Notes: generated from the letters alone by a model not told the origin. Shown: positions 1 through 10,110, counted from the stretch's first letter. The stretch is DNA of 64,000 nucleotides from Sphingomonas glacialis (GCF_014653575.1 NZ_BNAQ01000005.1:248001-312000); one strand, 5' to 3'. Made by a program: numbers and translations.

Positions 1-18
1 GGCATGACGGAGTCTGGC

Positions 19-1407
19 ATGGCTGAAAACACCCGCACCGAAACCGATTCGCTTGGGGCCGTCGAAGTCCCTGCCGCCGCCTATTGGGGCGCGCAGACGC
101 AGCGCTCGATCGAGAATTTTCCCTTCCCCGCGACCGAGCGAATGCCGATCGCGATCATCCACGCGCTCGCGATCGTCAAGCAGGCCGCTGCCCGCGTGAA
201 CCGCGCGCACGGCTTAGCGCCCGAAATCGCCGACGCGATCGAATCGGCCGCCGCCGAAGTCGCCGCGGGCGCGCTCGATGACCAGTTCCCGCTCGTCATC
301 TGGCAGACCGGCAGCGGCACGCAGTCGAACATGAACGTCAACGAAGTCATCGCCGGCCGTGCGAACGAAATGTTGACGGGGAAGCGCGGCGGCAAGACCC
401 CGGTCCACCCCAATGACCACGTCAATATGAGCCAGTCGTCGAACGACAGCTTCCCGACAGCGCTCCACATCGCCGCGGCGATCGGCGCGACACAGCGGCT
501 GCTCCCTGCGCTCGACCGGCTCAACCGCGCGGTGAAAGCGAAGTCGGACGCGTGGCACGATATCGTAAAGATCGGCCGCACGCATCTGCAGGACGCGACG
601 CCGATCACGCTCGGCCAGGAATTCTCGGGGTACGCGGTGCAGCTCTATCGGTGCTACCACCGCATCGAACCCGCGATCACGCACAACATGCTGTTGCTCG
701 CGCAAGGGGGCACCGCGGTCGGCACCGGGCTCAACGCGCCCGCCGGCTTCGACGTCGCGATCGCCGCCGAGATCGCGCGGCTCACCGGGCTCGCTTTCGA
801 GACGATGCCCAACAAGTTCGAGGCGCTCGCGTCGAACGACCCGATCGTCCATGTCTCGGGAACGCTCAACACGCTCGCCGTCGCGCTGACCAAGATCGCC
901 AACGATATCCGCTTGCTGGGTTCCGGCCCGCGCTCGGGGCTTGGCGAACTCCACCTCCCCGAAAACGAGCCAGGCAGCTCGATCATGCCGGGCAAGGTCA
1001 ACCCGACGCAGTGCGAGATGCTGACGATGGTCGCCGCCCAAGTGATCGGCAATCACCAGGCGATCACGATCGGCGGCTTGCAAGGCCATCTCGAGCTCAA
1101 CGTGTTCAAGCCGATGCTCGGCGCGGCGCTGCTGCGCTCGATCGATCTGCTCGCCGTCGGCACGGCGAGCTTCGCCGAGCGCTGCGTCGCGGGGATCGAG
1201 CCGAATCGCGCGCGAATCGCCGAACTGGTCGATCGCTCGCTAATGCTCGTCACCGCGCTTGCGCCCGAGATCGGCTATGACAATGCCGCCACGATCGCCA
1301 AGCACGCACACCATGAAGGCCTGACGCTCAAGGAAGCGGGGCTCGCGCTCGGCCTCGTCGATGCGGCGACCTTCGATCGCTTGGTCCGTCCCGAGACGAT
1401 GGTCTGA
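19..1407 (+). CDS. fumC: Class II fumarate hydratase (fumarase C)
   Basis: The product interconverts fumarate and L-malate in the citric acid cycle in the cytoplasm. It belongs to the fumarase/aspartase superfamily and is the homotetrameric, iron-independent type. The substrate-binding stretch GSGTQSNMN lies near residues 98-106, and the superfamily signature with the flexible catalytic loop, [11 protein letters not shown], lies near residue 320. I chose the ATG at 19 (462 aa), the usual family length. An in-frame ATG at 4 would add five residues, and the window edge hides any ribosome binding site. A small membrane-protein gene follows after about 57 nt. The assignment is secure. Confidence 0.97.
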   Translation: MAENTRTETDSLGAVEVPAAAYWGAQTQRSIENFPFPATERMPIAIIHALAIVKQAAARVNRAHGLAPEIADAIESAAAEVAAGALDDQFPLVIWQTGSGTQSNMNVNEVIAGRANEMLTGKRGGKTPVHPNDHVNMSQSSNDSFPTALHIAAAIGATQRLLPALDRLNRAVKAKSDAWHDIVKIGRTHLQDATPITLGQEFSGYAVQLYRCYHRIEPAITHNMLLLAQGGTAVGTGLNAPAGFDVAIAAEIARLTGLAFETMPNKFEALASNDPIVHVSGTLNTLAVALTKIANDIRLLGSGPRSGLGELHLPENEPGSSIMPGKVNPTQCEMLTMVAAQVIGNHQAITIGGLQGHLELNVFKPMLGAALLRSIDLLAVGTASFAERCVAGIEPNRARIAELVDRSLMLVTALAPEIGYDNAATIAKHAHHEGLTLKEAGLALGLVDAATFDRLVRPETMV

Positions 1408-1464
1408 CACGACCGGAACCATCGCCCGTTTCGTGCGCTAAGCGTAACGAATTGGAGAAAGACG

Positions 1465-1686
1465 ATGAGTTTTACGACGATGATCGGCGCTGCAATCGGT
1501 GCTGCGATCGATGGTTCCGACGGTGACGACAGCACGATCGACGGCGCGATCGAGGGTGTGATCGTCGCCAATGTCGTCAAGGCGGTGATCCCGCTCGCGC
1601 TGACCTTCGCGACTGGGTGGCTCGTGCTGCGCGGCCTCGGCCAGATCAAGACGCGCGTGTTCGGCGAGGATGCGCCGCGCAGCTGA
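1465..1686 (+). CDS. Small single-pass membrane protein, unknown function
   Basis: This 73-residue protein has an acidic segment rich in Gly, Ala and Asp (residues 8-30), then one hydrophobic stretch of about 20 residues (near 36-58), then a short basic tail with Lys and Arg. A purine-rich GGAGAAAG sequence sits a few bases before the ATG, which supports translation. It lies between fumC and gmk on the same strand, with gaps of 57 and 48 nt, so it may be co-transcribed. I do not recognise the family. It is probably an inner-membrane protein with its tail in the cytoplasm, and nothing more specific can be said. Confidence 0.6.
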   Translation: MSFTTMIGAAIGAAIDGSDGDDSTIDGAIEGVIVANVVKAVIPLALTFATGWLVLRGLGQIKTRVFGEDAPRS

Positions 1687-1734
1687 GTCACGCCAAACCT
1701 TGACGGGAGGGGCAGGTGCGCGCCACTAGCGCGC

Positions 1735-2391
1735 ATGGTCGATCATCGCTCCTCCCAGCCCAAGAACTTCAAGCGTCGCGGGCTGATGTTCGTGCTGTCC
1801 TCGCCGTCGGGCGCGGGCAAGTCCACGATTGCCAACCGCCTGCTCAAGGAAGAGCGCAACCGCATCAAGATGTCGGTGTCGTATACGACGCGCGCGCCAC
1901 GCAAGGGCGAGGTCGACGGCAAGGACTATCACTTCGTCGACAAGGAAACCTTCCGCGCGATGGCGGAGGACGACCAGTTCCTCGAATGGGCGCGCGTGTT
2001 CGACGAGCGCTACGGCACGCCGCGCGACACCGTGTTCAAGGATCTCGAGCACGGACAGGACATCTTGTTCGATATCGACTGGCAGGGTGCGCAGCAGCTG
2101 TTCCAGCTGGCTGGCGGCGACGTCGTCCGCGTCTTCATCCTGCCGCCCGGTCTCAAGACGCTGCGCCAGCGACTCGAGGATCGCGCGACCGATACGCAGG
2201 AAGTGATCGACCGCCGCATGGACCGCGCGCAGGCCGAGGTCAGCCATTGGGACGGCTATGACTATGTCCTGGTCAACGACGATCTCGACGATTGTTACGA
2301 GTGCGTCGAGACGATCCTGACGGCCGAGCGCCTCAAGCGCTCGCGCCAGCGCGGGATGATCGGCTTCATCCGGCGGCTGCCTGAGAAATAA
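1735..2391 (+). CDS. gmk: Guanylate kinase
   Basis: The enzyme phosphorylates GMP to GDP with ATP in purine nucleotide synthesis and salvage. The P-loop SSPSGAGKST lies at about residues 22-31, followed by the family's SVSYTTRAPRKGEVDG segment that binds GMP. The length of 218 aa fits bacterial Gmk, which is usually about 205-220 aa. The start at 1735 lacks a clear Shine-Dalgarno sequence. The internal Met at about residue 18 begins just before the P-loop strand, but the upstream basic residues resemble those of other sphingomonad enzymes, so I kept the longer form. A palindromic repeat follows the stop and could end transcription. Confidence 0.96.
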   Translation: MVDHRSSQPKNFKRRGLMFVLSSPSGAGKSTIANRLLKEERNRIKMSVSYTTRAPRKGEVDGKDYHFVDKETFRAMAEDDQFLEWARVFDERYGTPRDTVFKDLEHGQDILFDIDWQGAQQLFQLAGGDVVRVFILPPGLKTLRQRLEDRATDTQEVIDRRMDRAQAEVSHWDGYDYVLVNDDLDDCYECVETILTAERLKRSRQRGMIGFIRRLPEK

Positions 2392-2404
2392 ACGCTTCTT
2401 AGCC

Positions 2405-2498
2405 GTCACCCCGGCCTTGTTCCGGGGTCCACCGTGCCACGCGGTATTCGCGGGCAGGACGCGTATCCCGGTGGACCCCGGCACAGGGCCGGGGTGAC
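2405..2498. repeat. Palindromic intergenic repeat, GTCACCCCGGCC family
   Basis: The stretch begins GTCACCCCGGCCTTGT and ends GGCCGGGGTGAC, so its ends are inverted copies and the whole can fold as a long hairpin with an imperfect middle. Related copies are at 11270, 14233 and 54175. It lies between convergent gmk and the ATP12 gene, where it could act as a bidirectional terminator. Confidence 0.85.
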
Positions 2499-2525
2499 GA
2501 AGAGGGCGGTGTCTGTGCCGAGCGT

Positions 2526-3209
2526 CTACCGCAGCAATTCCAGCATCCGCACGCCCGCGCCGAAATCGCGCCGCCGCGTCGCAATCCCCGCCTCGGCGAG
2601 CGGATCGCGGCCCCAGCGTTCGGCCTGATAGTCCTCGTCGAGCGTCACCGCGTCCCACACCTGTTCGGGCGTCGCGGCCTGTTCGGCGAGCGCCAGCGCG
2701 GCGATCAGCGAGCCGCCGATCGTCACGATCGGCGACAGCGCCGCCAGCTCGTAGGGCCCGCGAACGGCGATCGCATCGCCGAGTCGTTGCAGCGTTGCCG
2801 CTGGCTGCGCGCGGTGGAGGATGCCGGTGACGACCTCGACATGCACATCGTAGCGCAGCCGCGCCCAGTCGATCAGCGGATCCCACGCCTCGGCCTGCCG
2901 CGCGACCAGATCCTCGGGCGAATCGGCGCGGTAACAGAGCAAGTCGCTCTCGGCGTACGCGGCGAGCCCTTGCGCGAACAATGCCGGGTAGGGCGAGATC
3001 CGGTCGATCGCGGCGTTGGCGAGCCCCGTCAAAGCCATCGCGCGCGGGTCGATCTCGCCCTCGACCGCGCGCCATTCATCGGCGACGGCCTCGGCCAGCG
3101 CATCGCTCGGCAAGGCGAGCGGCATGCGGCCGGGGGTGCGCACGGGCTTGCCGTCGAGAAAGACGGCGCGGGTGTCGTCGAGGGTGACGTGGGTCCAGAA
3201 ACGCTTCAT
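2526..3209 (-). CDS. ATP12 family F1-ATPase assembly chaperone
   Basis: This 227-residue protein matches the ATP12 family. In mitochondria, and by inference in Alphaproteobacteria, these proteins bind the F1 alpha subunit during ATP synthase assembly. The family hallmark is visible near residues 40-70: an EW-containing helix (ADEWRAVEGEIDPRAMALT) followed by LANAAID. An ATG with its stop 49 nt downstream of the membrane-protein gene to its right suggests one transcript of both minus-strand genes. No signal peptide is seen, consistent with a cytoplasmic chaperone. The family call is confident, while the role in this organism is inferred. Confidence 0.9.
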   Translation of the reverse strand: MKRFWTHVTLDDTRAVFLDGKPVRTPGRMPLALPSDALAEAVADEWRAVEGEIDPRAMALTGLANAAIDRISPYPALFAQGLAAYAESDLLCYRADSPEDLVARQAEAWDPLIDWARLRYDVHVEVVTGILHRAQPAATLQRLGDAIAVRGPYELAALSPIVTIGGSLIAALALAEQAATPEQVWDAVTLDEDYQAERWGRDPLAEAGIATRRRDFGAGVRMLELLR

Positions 3210-3258
3210 GCCCGCAGCCCTAGAGCAGGAACGCGCCGCTTCAAACCGCTTCCAGACG

Positions 3259-4638
3259 TCACGCGCGCGCGACGACCCCGGCCGCGACGACGACGAGCAG
3301 CGGTGCCGCCGCGAGCGCGAGCCGCCAGCGCGGTAACCGCCACGTTGCGCGCTGCGACAGCAATAGCGCGGCGGCGATCCCGACCGCGGTCATCGTCCAG
3401 AAGTGGTAGCGCACCTCGGACGCGACGCTCAGCGGCAGATAGCTGAAGCCGTAGAGCACCGCCGACCATGCCAGCGCGACCGCCGGATCGCCATCGCCGA
3501 GCCGTGGGCGCAGCACGAGCAAGCCGAGGCCGAGCGCCAGCCAGCAGACCGGCCAGCCCGGCGGCGTCGTCAGCAGCGCGTCGGCGGCGTGCTGGAGCGC
3601 GCTGCGCCAGCCGTTCGGCGCGACGGTGAAGCCCCAGCGGTTGGGATCGGACTGCCGCGACAGGCCGGGCAGATCGGCGTCGTGGACCAGAAAGCGTGTG
3701 TTGCGGTCGAAATGCGCGAGGCGGTGCCCCGCATAGGCGAGCGGATGCGCGGCGACGGCGGCGGCCCACCAGCCATAGGGGCCGTGCCCGGTCTTGAGCG
3801 GCGCGGCGAGCGTGGTGAAGCCGATCGCGCAGGGTGCCGCCCCCCACCAGGCGTAGCGATCCCACGAGATCGGCGAATAGCAATCAGCATTGACCGCAAC
3901 CGGGTTCGCCACGCTGGTGCGCGGGAAAACGTCGGTCTTGGCGAACGCGCCGATCCCACCAAGATCGTAGATCACCAGCGACAGTTCGACGCCGCTGCGT
4001 TTGGCGTGAAGCGCTGCATTGGCGAGCGGCAAAGCGAGCACCAGCGGGATCGCCGCAAGCACCGCAGTCGCGCCGAGCCGCGGCCACGTTCGCCGCCATG
4101 CGGTCGGCAGGGCAAGCAACAGCAGCGGCAGGCATGCCGGAACCGCATTGAAGCGCAGCGTCGCCGCCGCGACGAGCAACAGCGCGGCCACGACCCGCGC
4201 TGCGCGGCTCCCCGGTCGCGCGACGAGCAAGCCGCTCGCGAGCAGCAGCGTGCCTGCGAACAGGCTGTCCTTGAGGATCGTGCCCACCAGCACCAGCACG
4301 ATCGGCGACAGTGCGAGCAAGCCGATCGCCCCCGCCGCCGCCCGCTGTCCGCGCGCCCATGCCGCCTGCATCCACAAGGCGGTGCCGCTCCAATAGAGCG
4401 CAAGCTGCAGCACCAGCATCGGCGCGGGCCCCGCGCCGAACAGCCCGAGCTGCCGCCACAGCCAGTTCATCGCCGGTGGGTGCCAATCGTCATACTGGCC
4501 GCTCAGCGCCTGGCCATATTGCCGGATCGCGTCCCACGTCATGATCCCCGGCCAGAACAGCGCGCCATGCAGCAGCGCCAGCAGCACGATCGCGCCGCCG
4601 CCCATCAGGATCGCGCGTCTGTCGGTCGAATTCTTCAC
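3259..4638 (-). CDS. Multi-spanning membrane protein, GT-C glycosyltransferase-like
   Basis: The 459-residue product is strongly hydrophobic, with about ten predicted membrane segments. An early loop after the first segment carries acidic and aromatic residues (MTWDAIRQYGQ, then DDWHPPAMNWLW). This arrangement resembles GT-C fold polyprenyl-phosphate-sugar transferases such as the family 39-like proteins, in which acidic residues of the first periplasmic loop are catalytic. I cannot identify the sugar or the acceptor. The start shown is GTG at 4638. An ATG at 4605 just before the first hydrophobic segment is equally possible, as neither has a strong ribosome binding site. It lies upstream of the ATP12 gene. 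Confidence 0.7.
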   Translation of the reverse strand: MKNSTDRRAILMGGGAIVLLALLHGALFWPGIMTWDAIRQYGQALSGQYDDWHPPAMNWLWRQLGLFGAGPAPMLVLQLALYWSGTALWMQAAWARGQRAAAGAIGLLALSPIVLVLVGTILKDSLFAGTLLLASGLLVARPGSRAARVVAALLLVAAATLRFNAVPACLPLLLLALPTAWRRTWPRLGATAVLAAIPLVLALPLANAALHAKRSGVELSLVIYDLGGIGAFAKTDVFPRTSVANPVAVNADCYSPISWDRYAWWGAAPCAIGFTTLAAPLKTGHGPYGWWAAAVAAHPLAYAGHRLAHFDRNTRFLVHDADLPGLSRQSDPNRWGFTVAPNGWRSALQHAADALLTTPPGWPVCWLALGLGLLVLRPRLGDGDPAVALAWSAVLYGFSYLPLSVASEVRYHFWTMTAVGIAAALLLSQRATWRLPRWRLALAAAPLLVVVAAGVVARA

Positions 4639-4769
4639 GACGCCGCGCTAGCATGCTGATCCTGCAATACCATCCGCGATTGCGTCCCAGCCGCGCAAAC
4701 GCGTGTGGCTTGTGATCGTTCGGCTTTTGCGCTTCATTGCCGGGGATAACGACGAAACGGGGCTCCTTC

Positions 4770-7700
4770 ATGACATTTCAACGCCTTGCGCTGGCGGCTG
4801 CGGGCCTGCTCGCCTCGACCACTCTGGCCGCACCGCGCGCGCAGGCGCAGGAGGCCAGGCCCGCCTTCGCCGAGCCGACGCTCTCCCCCGACGGCGCGCT
4901 GATCGCCTTCGCCTCGGGCGGCGACATCTGGGAGGTCGCGGCGAACGGCGGTGTCGCGCGCCCGCTCGTCACCGATGCGGCGACCGAGGCGCGCCCGCTC
5001 TATTCGCCCGACGGAACCAAGCTCGCCTTCACCTCGACGCGCGGCGGCAACGCCAACATCTATGTGCTCGATCTCGCGAGCGGCGCAGTGACTCGGCTGA
5101 CCTATGCCGAGGCGGGCGAGGAGCTCGACGCCTGGTCGCCCGACGGCAAATATCTGTACTTCGCCTCGGGCGTCGCCGATGTCGGCCGCCAGGCCGATAT
5201 CTTCCGCATTGCGCTCGACGGCGGCACGCCGATGCAGGTCAGCCGCGAGACCTATCTCGCCGAGTTCCAGGCCGCGCCGTCGCCCGATGGCAGCACGCTT
5301 GCGATCAACACGCGCGGGATCAGTGCGGGGCAGTGGTGGCGCAACGGCACCTCGCACATCGACCAGACCGAATTGTGGCTCAAGCCGGTGGCGGAGGGCG
5401 GCGCGTATCGCCGTCTCCTCGCCGATGGCGAGAAACACGCCTGGCCGATGTGGAGCCGCGACGGTGCCAGCCTCGTCTATATGAGCGCGAAGGGCGGGCC
5501 CGAGAATCTCTGGCGCGTCGGCGTCGGCGCAGGGGCGGCGCCCGAGCAGCTGACGCACTTCACGAGCGGCCGCGTTCTGTACCCGTCGATGGCGGCAAAC
5601 GGGTCGGCGGTCGTGTTCGAACGCGATTTCGGTGTGTGGCGCTACGATCCCGCGACGGCGCAGGCCGCTGCGGTGCCGATCACGCTGCGCGGGGCTGCGA
5701 GCACGACGCCGCGCCGCCACGAACAGCTGCAGAGCTTCTCGCGCTTGGCGCTTTCGAGCGACGGGCAGAAGATCGCGGTGATCGGGCACGGCGAAGTGTT
5801 CGCGACGTCGGCCAAGGACGGCGGGACGGCGCAGCGCGTGACCAATACGCCGGGTGCCGAGCGCGAAGTGATCTGGTCGCCCGACAGCCGCCGCGCGCTC
5901 GTCATTTCGGAGCGCGGGCTCGCGCATTGCCTCGTCGAATATGACGTCGCAAGCGGGCGCGAGACCGTGCTGACGCGCCAGGGGATCGCGTCCGCGCCCA
6001 CCTACGCGCCCGACGGCAAGTCGGCGGCCTATGTCCTCGACGATCGCGAGCTCCACGTCGTGACACTCGCGGGCGGCGCCGATCGTACGCTGTTCACCGG
6101 CGCGATCGCGACCGACGAGCGCGATGGCCCGCGCCCGACCTGGTCGCCCGATGGCCAGTATATCGCCTTCCCGTTGCTCGATTCGCGCTCGTTCGTGAAC
6201 GTCCATGTCGTCGCCGCCGCAGGTGGCGCGGCGCGGCCGGTCAGTTTCCTCGCCAACGGACAGATGGGCGGGATCGCTTGGTCGCCCGACGGCACCTACA
6301 TCCTCTTCGATACCGCGCAGCGCAGCGAGGATTCGCGGATCGTGCGGATCGATCTGCTGCCGCACGTGCCGAAGTTCAAGGAAGACAAGTTCAGCGACCT
6401 GTTCAAGCCCGGCAAGCAGCCCGGCACGCCCGACACGCCGTCTGACACGCCCACGCCGCCGACGCCCAAGCCGCTGCCCGTCGCAGCGAAGAAGGGGGCC
6501 GCGCCGCCGACCCCCGCGCCGAAGGTGAAGCCGGTGTCGATCGTGTGGGAGGGCCTGCGCGCGCGCGCGACGATCCTGCCGCTCGGGCTCAATGCCGATA
6601 CGCCGGTGATCAGCCCCGATGGCAAGACGCTCGTCTTCCGCGCACGCGAGAAGGGCCGCGCCAACCTCTACAGCTACAATCTCGACGAACTCGCCGACGA
6701 GCCGCCGGTCGCGCAGCAACTCACGCAGAGCGATCGGCCGAAGGGCGATTTCGCGCTCGCGGGCGACGGCAAGACGCTCTTCTATCTCGACGGCGGCCGC
6801 GTGATTTCGACGCCGCTCGACAGCCCCAAGCCCAAGCCGATTCCGGTCGGCGCCGAAATGGACGTCGACTTCGCGACCGAGAAACAGATCGTGTTCGACG
6901 AGGCGTGGAGCATCCTCGACCGCAAGTTCTTCGATGCGAAGTTCAACGGCCAGGACTGGAAGGCGCTGCGCGCGCGCTTCCAGCCCTATATCGCCGGGGC
7001 CCGCACGCCCGACGAGGAGCGGCGGATCATCAATCTGATGATCGGCGAGCTCAACGCCTCGCATTCGGGCATTTCGCTCAGCCCCGGCGCACCGGGTAGC
7101 GCGCGGCCCAATCGCGTCGGCGATCTCGGGCTGCGCTTCGATCGCGCCGCCTATGATGCGGGACGCGGTCTGATCGTGCGCGACGTGGTGCGGCTCGGGC
7201 CCGCGGCGATCGAAAAGATCGCTCCCGGCGACCGGATCGTCAGCGTCGGCGGGGTCGCGATCGGCGCGCATGGCAATATCGATGCGCTGCTCGAGAACAG
7301 CGTCGGCCGCCGCGTCGCGCTCGGCGTCGTTGGCGCGACTGGTCAGCGCAGCGTCGTCGTCCGGCCGATCTCGGTCGGCGCGGCAGCGGGGCTCGCCTAC
7401 CGCCAATGGGTCGATGACCGCCGCGCGCTGGTCGATCGGCTGTCGGGCGGCAAGCTCGGCTATGTCCACATCGCCGACATGTCGTCCGAATCGCTCGACC
7501 AGCTCTATCTCGATCTCGATGCCGAGAATCAGCGGCGGCAAGGCGTCGTCGTCGACATCCGCAACAACAATGGCGGCTTCATCAACGGCTATGCGATCGA
7601 CGTGTTCGCGCGCGCCAATTATCTGACGATGACGCCGCGCGACCTGTTCCCGCTGCCCGGCCGCCAGGCGCTCGGCCAGCGTGCGCTCGGCAAGCCGACC

Positions 7701-8015
7701 GTGCTCGTCACCAACGAATCGTCGCTGTCGGACGCCGAGGATTTCACCGAGGGCTATCGCGCGCTCGGCCTCGGCAAAGTGGTGGGGCAGCCGACCGCAG
7801 GGTGGATCATCTTCACCGGCGGCGAGCCGCTGATCGACGGGTCGTCGGTGCGCACGCCCGGCACGCGAATCCAGGACGGCCGCGGCCAGGACATGGAAAT
7901 GCACCCGCGCCCGGTCGACGTCACGGTGACGCGGCCGCTCGGCGAAGGCCCCGGCACCGATGCGCAGTTGAGCGCGGCGGTCGACGTGCTGCTCGCGCAG
8001 GTGGGGAAGCCGTAA
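4770..8015 (+). CDS. Secreted tricorn-like S41 family peptidase
   Basis: The 1081-residue protein begins with a Sec signal peptide (MTFQRLALAAAGLL..AQAQ). Two beta-propeller regions of WD40/TolB type follow, with repeated SPDG turns. A Pro-rich linker lies near residue 550, then a PDZ-like domain, then an S41 protease domain. The SLSDAE motif puts the likely nucleophile at Ser985. The layout matches tricorn protease homologues that degrade oligopeptides. The ATG at 4770 was chosen over 4737 because the signal peptide starts there and GGGG precedes it. An S9 peptidase gene of similar architecture follows closely, so the pair probably digests peptides in the periplasm. Confidence 0.92.
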   Translation: MTFQRLALAAAGLLASTTLAAPRAQAQEARPAFAEPTLSPDGALIAFASGGDIWEVAANGGVARPLVTDAATEARPLYSPDGTKLAFTSTRGGNANIYVLDLASGAVTRLTYAEAGEELDAWSPDGKYLYFASGVADVGRQADIFRIALDGGTPMQVSRETYLAEFQAAPSPDGSTLAINTRGISAGQWWRNGTSHIDQTELWLKPVAEGGAYRRLLADGEKHAWPMWSRDGASLVYMSAKGGPENLWRVGVGAGAAPEQLTHFTSGRVLYPSMAANGSAVVFERDFGVWRYDPATAQAAAVPITLRGAASTTPRRHEQLQSFSRLALSSDGQKIAVIGHGEVFATSAKDGGTAQRVTNTPGAEREVIWSPDSRRALVISERGLAHCLVEYDVASGRETVLTRQGIASAPTYAPDGKSAAYVLDDRELHVVTLAGGADRTLFTGAIATDERDGPRPTWSPDGQYIAFPLLDSRSFVNVHVVAAAGGAARPVSFLANGQMGGIAWSPDGTYILFDTAQRSEDSRIVRIDLLPHVPKFKEDKFSDLFKPGKQPGTPDTPSDTPTPPTPKPLPVAAKKGAAPPTPAPKVKPVSIVWEGLRARATILPLGLNADTPVISPDGKTLVFRAREKGRANLYSYNLDELADEPPVAQQLTQSDRPKGDFALAGDGKTLFYLDGGRVISTPLDSPKPKPIPVGAEMDVDFATEKQIVFDEAWSILDRKFFDAKFNGQDWKALRARFQPYIAGARTPDEERRIINLMIGELNASHSGISLSPGAPGSARPNRVGDLGLRFDRAAYDAGRGLIVRDVVRLGPAAIEKIAPGDRIVSVGGVAIGAHGNIDALLENSVGRRVALGVVGATGQRSVVVRPISVGAAAGLAYRQWVDDRRALVDRLSGGKLGYVHIADMSSESLDQLYLDLDAENQRRQGVVVDIRNNNGGFINGYAIDVFARANYLTMTPRDLFPLPGRQALGQRALGKPTVLVTNESSLSDAEDFTEGYRALGLGKVVGQPTAGWIIFTGGEPLIDGSSVRTPGTRIQDGRGQDMEMHPRPVDVTVTRPLGEGPGTDAQLSAAVDVLLAQVGKP

Positions 8016-8093
8016 TCGATCGGCGCAGCGACGCGATTGCTCCGCCGCCGCACTGTGCTATCCCGCTCCATCACTCGACGGAGCTTCCCTGCC

Positions 8094-9992
8094 ATGCGCC
8101 TCAGCCTGTTCGCTTTTCTGCTCGCCGCTTCCGCCAGCCCGGCGCTCGCCGCACCCACGGTGCATTCCTATGGCGGGCTCGCGCTGTCGGCGCAGGGCGA
8201 CCGGATCGCGACGATTGACGGCGAGGGCAGCAAGACCAGCATCACGATTCGCGCGACGAGCGGCAAGGTGCTGCGCAGCTTCGATCCGTGCGGCGCCCTG
8301 TGTTCGGTGTCGGGTCTGACCTTCGCGCCAAACGGCAGCCTCGCCTATCTCACGCGCGACAAGAAGGCCGGGCTCGTCACGCTGTTCGTCGACCATGACG
8401 GCAAGCCGCATACGGTCGCGACGGTCAGCGGCATCGCCCAGACGCCGCGTTTCTCGCCCGACGGGTCGCGCATCGCCTTGCTCGTCACGATCGGCGCGGC
8501 GAAGGAAGCGGGCGCTGCGCAGGCCGGCGTGCGCCAGATCGGCGAGATCGGCGAGAAGAGCGACGAGCAGCGGCTCGCCGTGTTCGACGTGAGCGGCAGC
8601 GTGACGGCGGACAAGGTTCAGCCGCTTTCACCCGCCGATCGCTACATTTACGAATATGACTGGACGCCCGATGGCAGCGGCTTCGTCGTCACCTCGGCGC
8701 TCGGCAATGGCGACAACAATTGGTGGGTCGCGACGCTCGACGCGGTCGATGCCAAGACCGGCGCGGTGCGCACCATCGCCCGCCCCAAGACGCAGCTCAA
8801 CTTCCCGCGCGTTTCCCCCGACGGCAAGACCGTCGCCTATATCGGCGGGTTGATGAGCGACTTCGGCTCGGTCGGTGGCGATGTCTGGACGGTGCCCTTC
8901 GCTGGCGGCGAACCGCGCAACACGCAGCCCAACAGCAAGCTGACGGTCACGTCGCTCGTCTGGCGCGACGCTGCCATCCGCGGCACCGCGCTGCGCGGCG
9001 ACCGGATGGGGCTCTATGCCGAGCGCGCAAGCACCGACGGCCTCGGCTGGAGCCGCCCGTCGAACCTCGCCGCGGGCGATGCCAAGGCCGCATGGAGCGC
9101 CGATGGCAAGACCGTCGCCACGGTGGTGCAGGACTTCACGCATGCCCCAGCGATCTTCGCCGGCCCGGTCGATGCGCCCGTCCAGATCACGCACGACAAT
9201 GATGCGATCCCGGCCAAGATGACCGCGCGCAGCATCAGCTGGAAGAATGACGGCTTCCACGTCCAGGGCTGGCTGCTCGCGCCGCTCGGCGCCGATCCCA
9301 AGGCGAAGGCGCCGATGATCACGATCGTCCATGGCGGCCCGTCGGCGGCGAACGTGCCGTATTTCGGCGGTGGCTACGGCGCCATGCTCGATGCCGGCTA
9401 TTACATCTTCCTGCCCAATCCGCGCGGCAGCTACGGCCAGGGCGAGGCCTTCACCGCCGCCAACAAGCGCGATTTCGGCGGTGGCGATCTGCGCGACATC
9501 CTTACCGGGATCGACGCGGTCGAGAAGGTCGCCCCGGTCGACGACGCGCGGCTCGGCCTGACCGGCGGCAGCTATGGCGGCTTCATGGCGATGTGGGCAA
9601 ACACGCAGACCAACCGCTTCAAGGCGATCGTCGCGGGGGCAGGGCTGTCGAACTGGGTGAGCTATTACGGCACCAACGGCATCGACCAGTGGATGCTGCC
9701 GTTCTTCGGCAAGACGCTGTACGAGGATCGCAAGGCCTATGAGGACGTCTCGGCGGTCAATTTCATCAAGAACGCCAAGACGCCGACCTTCATCTATGTC
9801 GGCGAGCGCGACATCGAAGTACCGCCGACGCAGTCGATCGAATATTGGCATGGGCTGAAGGACATGGGCGTACCGACGAGCCTGGTGATCTATCCGGAAG
9901 AAGGCCACGGCATCCGCGCGCCGGCCAATTCGGCCGACGTCGTCGCGCGCACGCGGGCGTGGTTCGACACGTATCTGGCGGTGAAGAAGTAG
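8094..9992 (+). CDS. Secreted S9 family (prolyl oligopeptidase-type) peptidase
   Basis: This 632-residue protein has a clear signal peptide (MRLSLFAFLLAASASPALA). It continues with a seven-bladed beta-propeller full of SPDG-like turns and ends with an alpha/beta-hydrolase domain. The nucleophile is in GGSYGGF (Ser493), a GERDIEVP segment holds the likely Asp, and GHGIRAP supplies His605. It should cleave peptides, acting as a dipeptidyl or acylaminoacyl peptidase in the periplasm. I chose the ATG at 8094 since an upstream ATG at 8037 would bury the signal peptide. The gene lies 78 nt after the S41 peptidase gene and is probably in the same operon. Confidence 0.92.
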   Translation: MRLSLFAFLLAASASPALAAPTVHSYGGLALSAQGDRIATIDGEGSKTSITIRATSGKVLRSFDPCGALCSVSGLTFAPNGSLAYLTRDKKAGLVTLFVDHDGKPHTVATVSGIAQTPRFSPDGSRIALLVTIGAAKEAGAAQAGVRQIGEIGEKSDEQRLAVFDVSGSVTADKVQPLSPADRYIYEYDWTPDGSGFVVTSALGNGDNNWWVATLDAVDAKTGAVRTIARPKTQLNFPRVSPDGKTVAYIGGLMSDFGSVGGDVWTVPFAGGEPRNTQPNSKLTVTSLVWRDAAIRGTALRGDRMGLYAERASTDGLGWSRPSNLAAGDAKAAWSADGKTVATVVQDFTHAPAIFAGPVDAPVQITHDNDAIPAKMTARSISWKNDGFHVQGWLLAPLGADPKAKAPMITIVHGGPSAANVPYFGGGYGAMLDAGYYIFLPNPRGSYGQGEAFTAANKRDFGGGDLRDILTGIDAVEKVAPVDDARLGLTGGSYGGFMAMWANTQTNRFKAIVAGAGLSNWVSYYGTNGIDQWMLPFFGKTLYEDRKAYEDVSAVNFIKNAKTPTFIYVGERDIEVPPTQSIEYWHGLKDMGVPTSLVIYPEEGHGIRAPANSADVVARTRAWFDTYLAVKK

Positions 9993-10027
9993 GGCGGTTC
10001 GTCGCGAACGGTAGATACCGCGCTCCG

Positions 10028-10110
10028 TTCGGGCTGAGCCTGTCGAAGCCCCACGCTCCGCTCGCGCACCGTGCGCAAGCGGAGAGCGGCCCTTCGACGA
10101 GCTCAGGGCG
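10028..10110. repeat. Palindromic intergenic repeat, TTCGGGCTGAGCCTGTCGAAG family
   Basis: One arm reads TTCGGGCTGAGCCTGTCGAA and the other CCTTCGACGAGCTCAGGGCG, so the arms are approximately complementary. It lies between the convergent S9 peptidase and SleB genes. Repeats of this type are, from memory, common between genes of many Proteobacteria. A role in termination is possible. Confidence 0.75.

Noticed and set aside
4734..7904. A 1056-residue open frame antisense to the S41 peptidase gene
   Set aside because: It is Arg/Asp/Ala-rich with no domain pattern and covers a clearly real gene. Long antisense frames are expected in GC-rich coding DNA.
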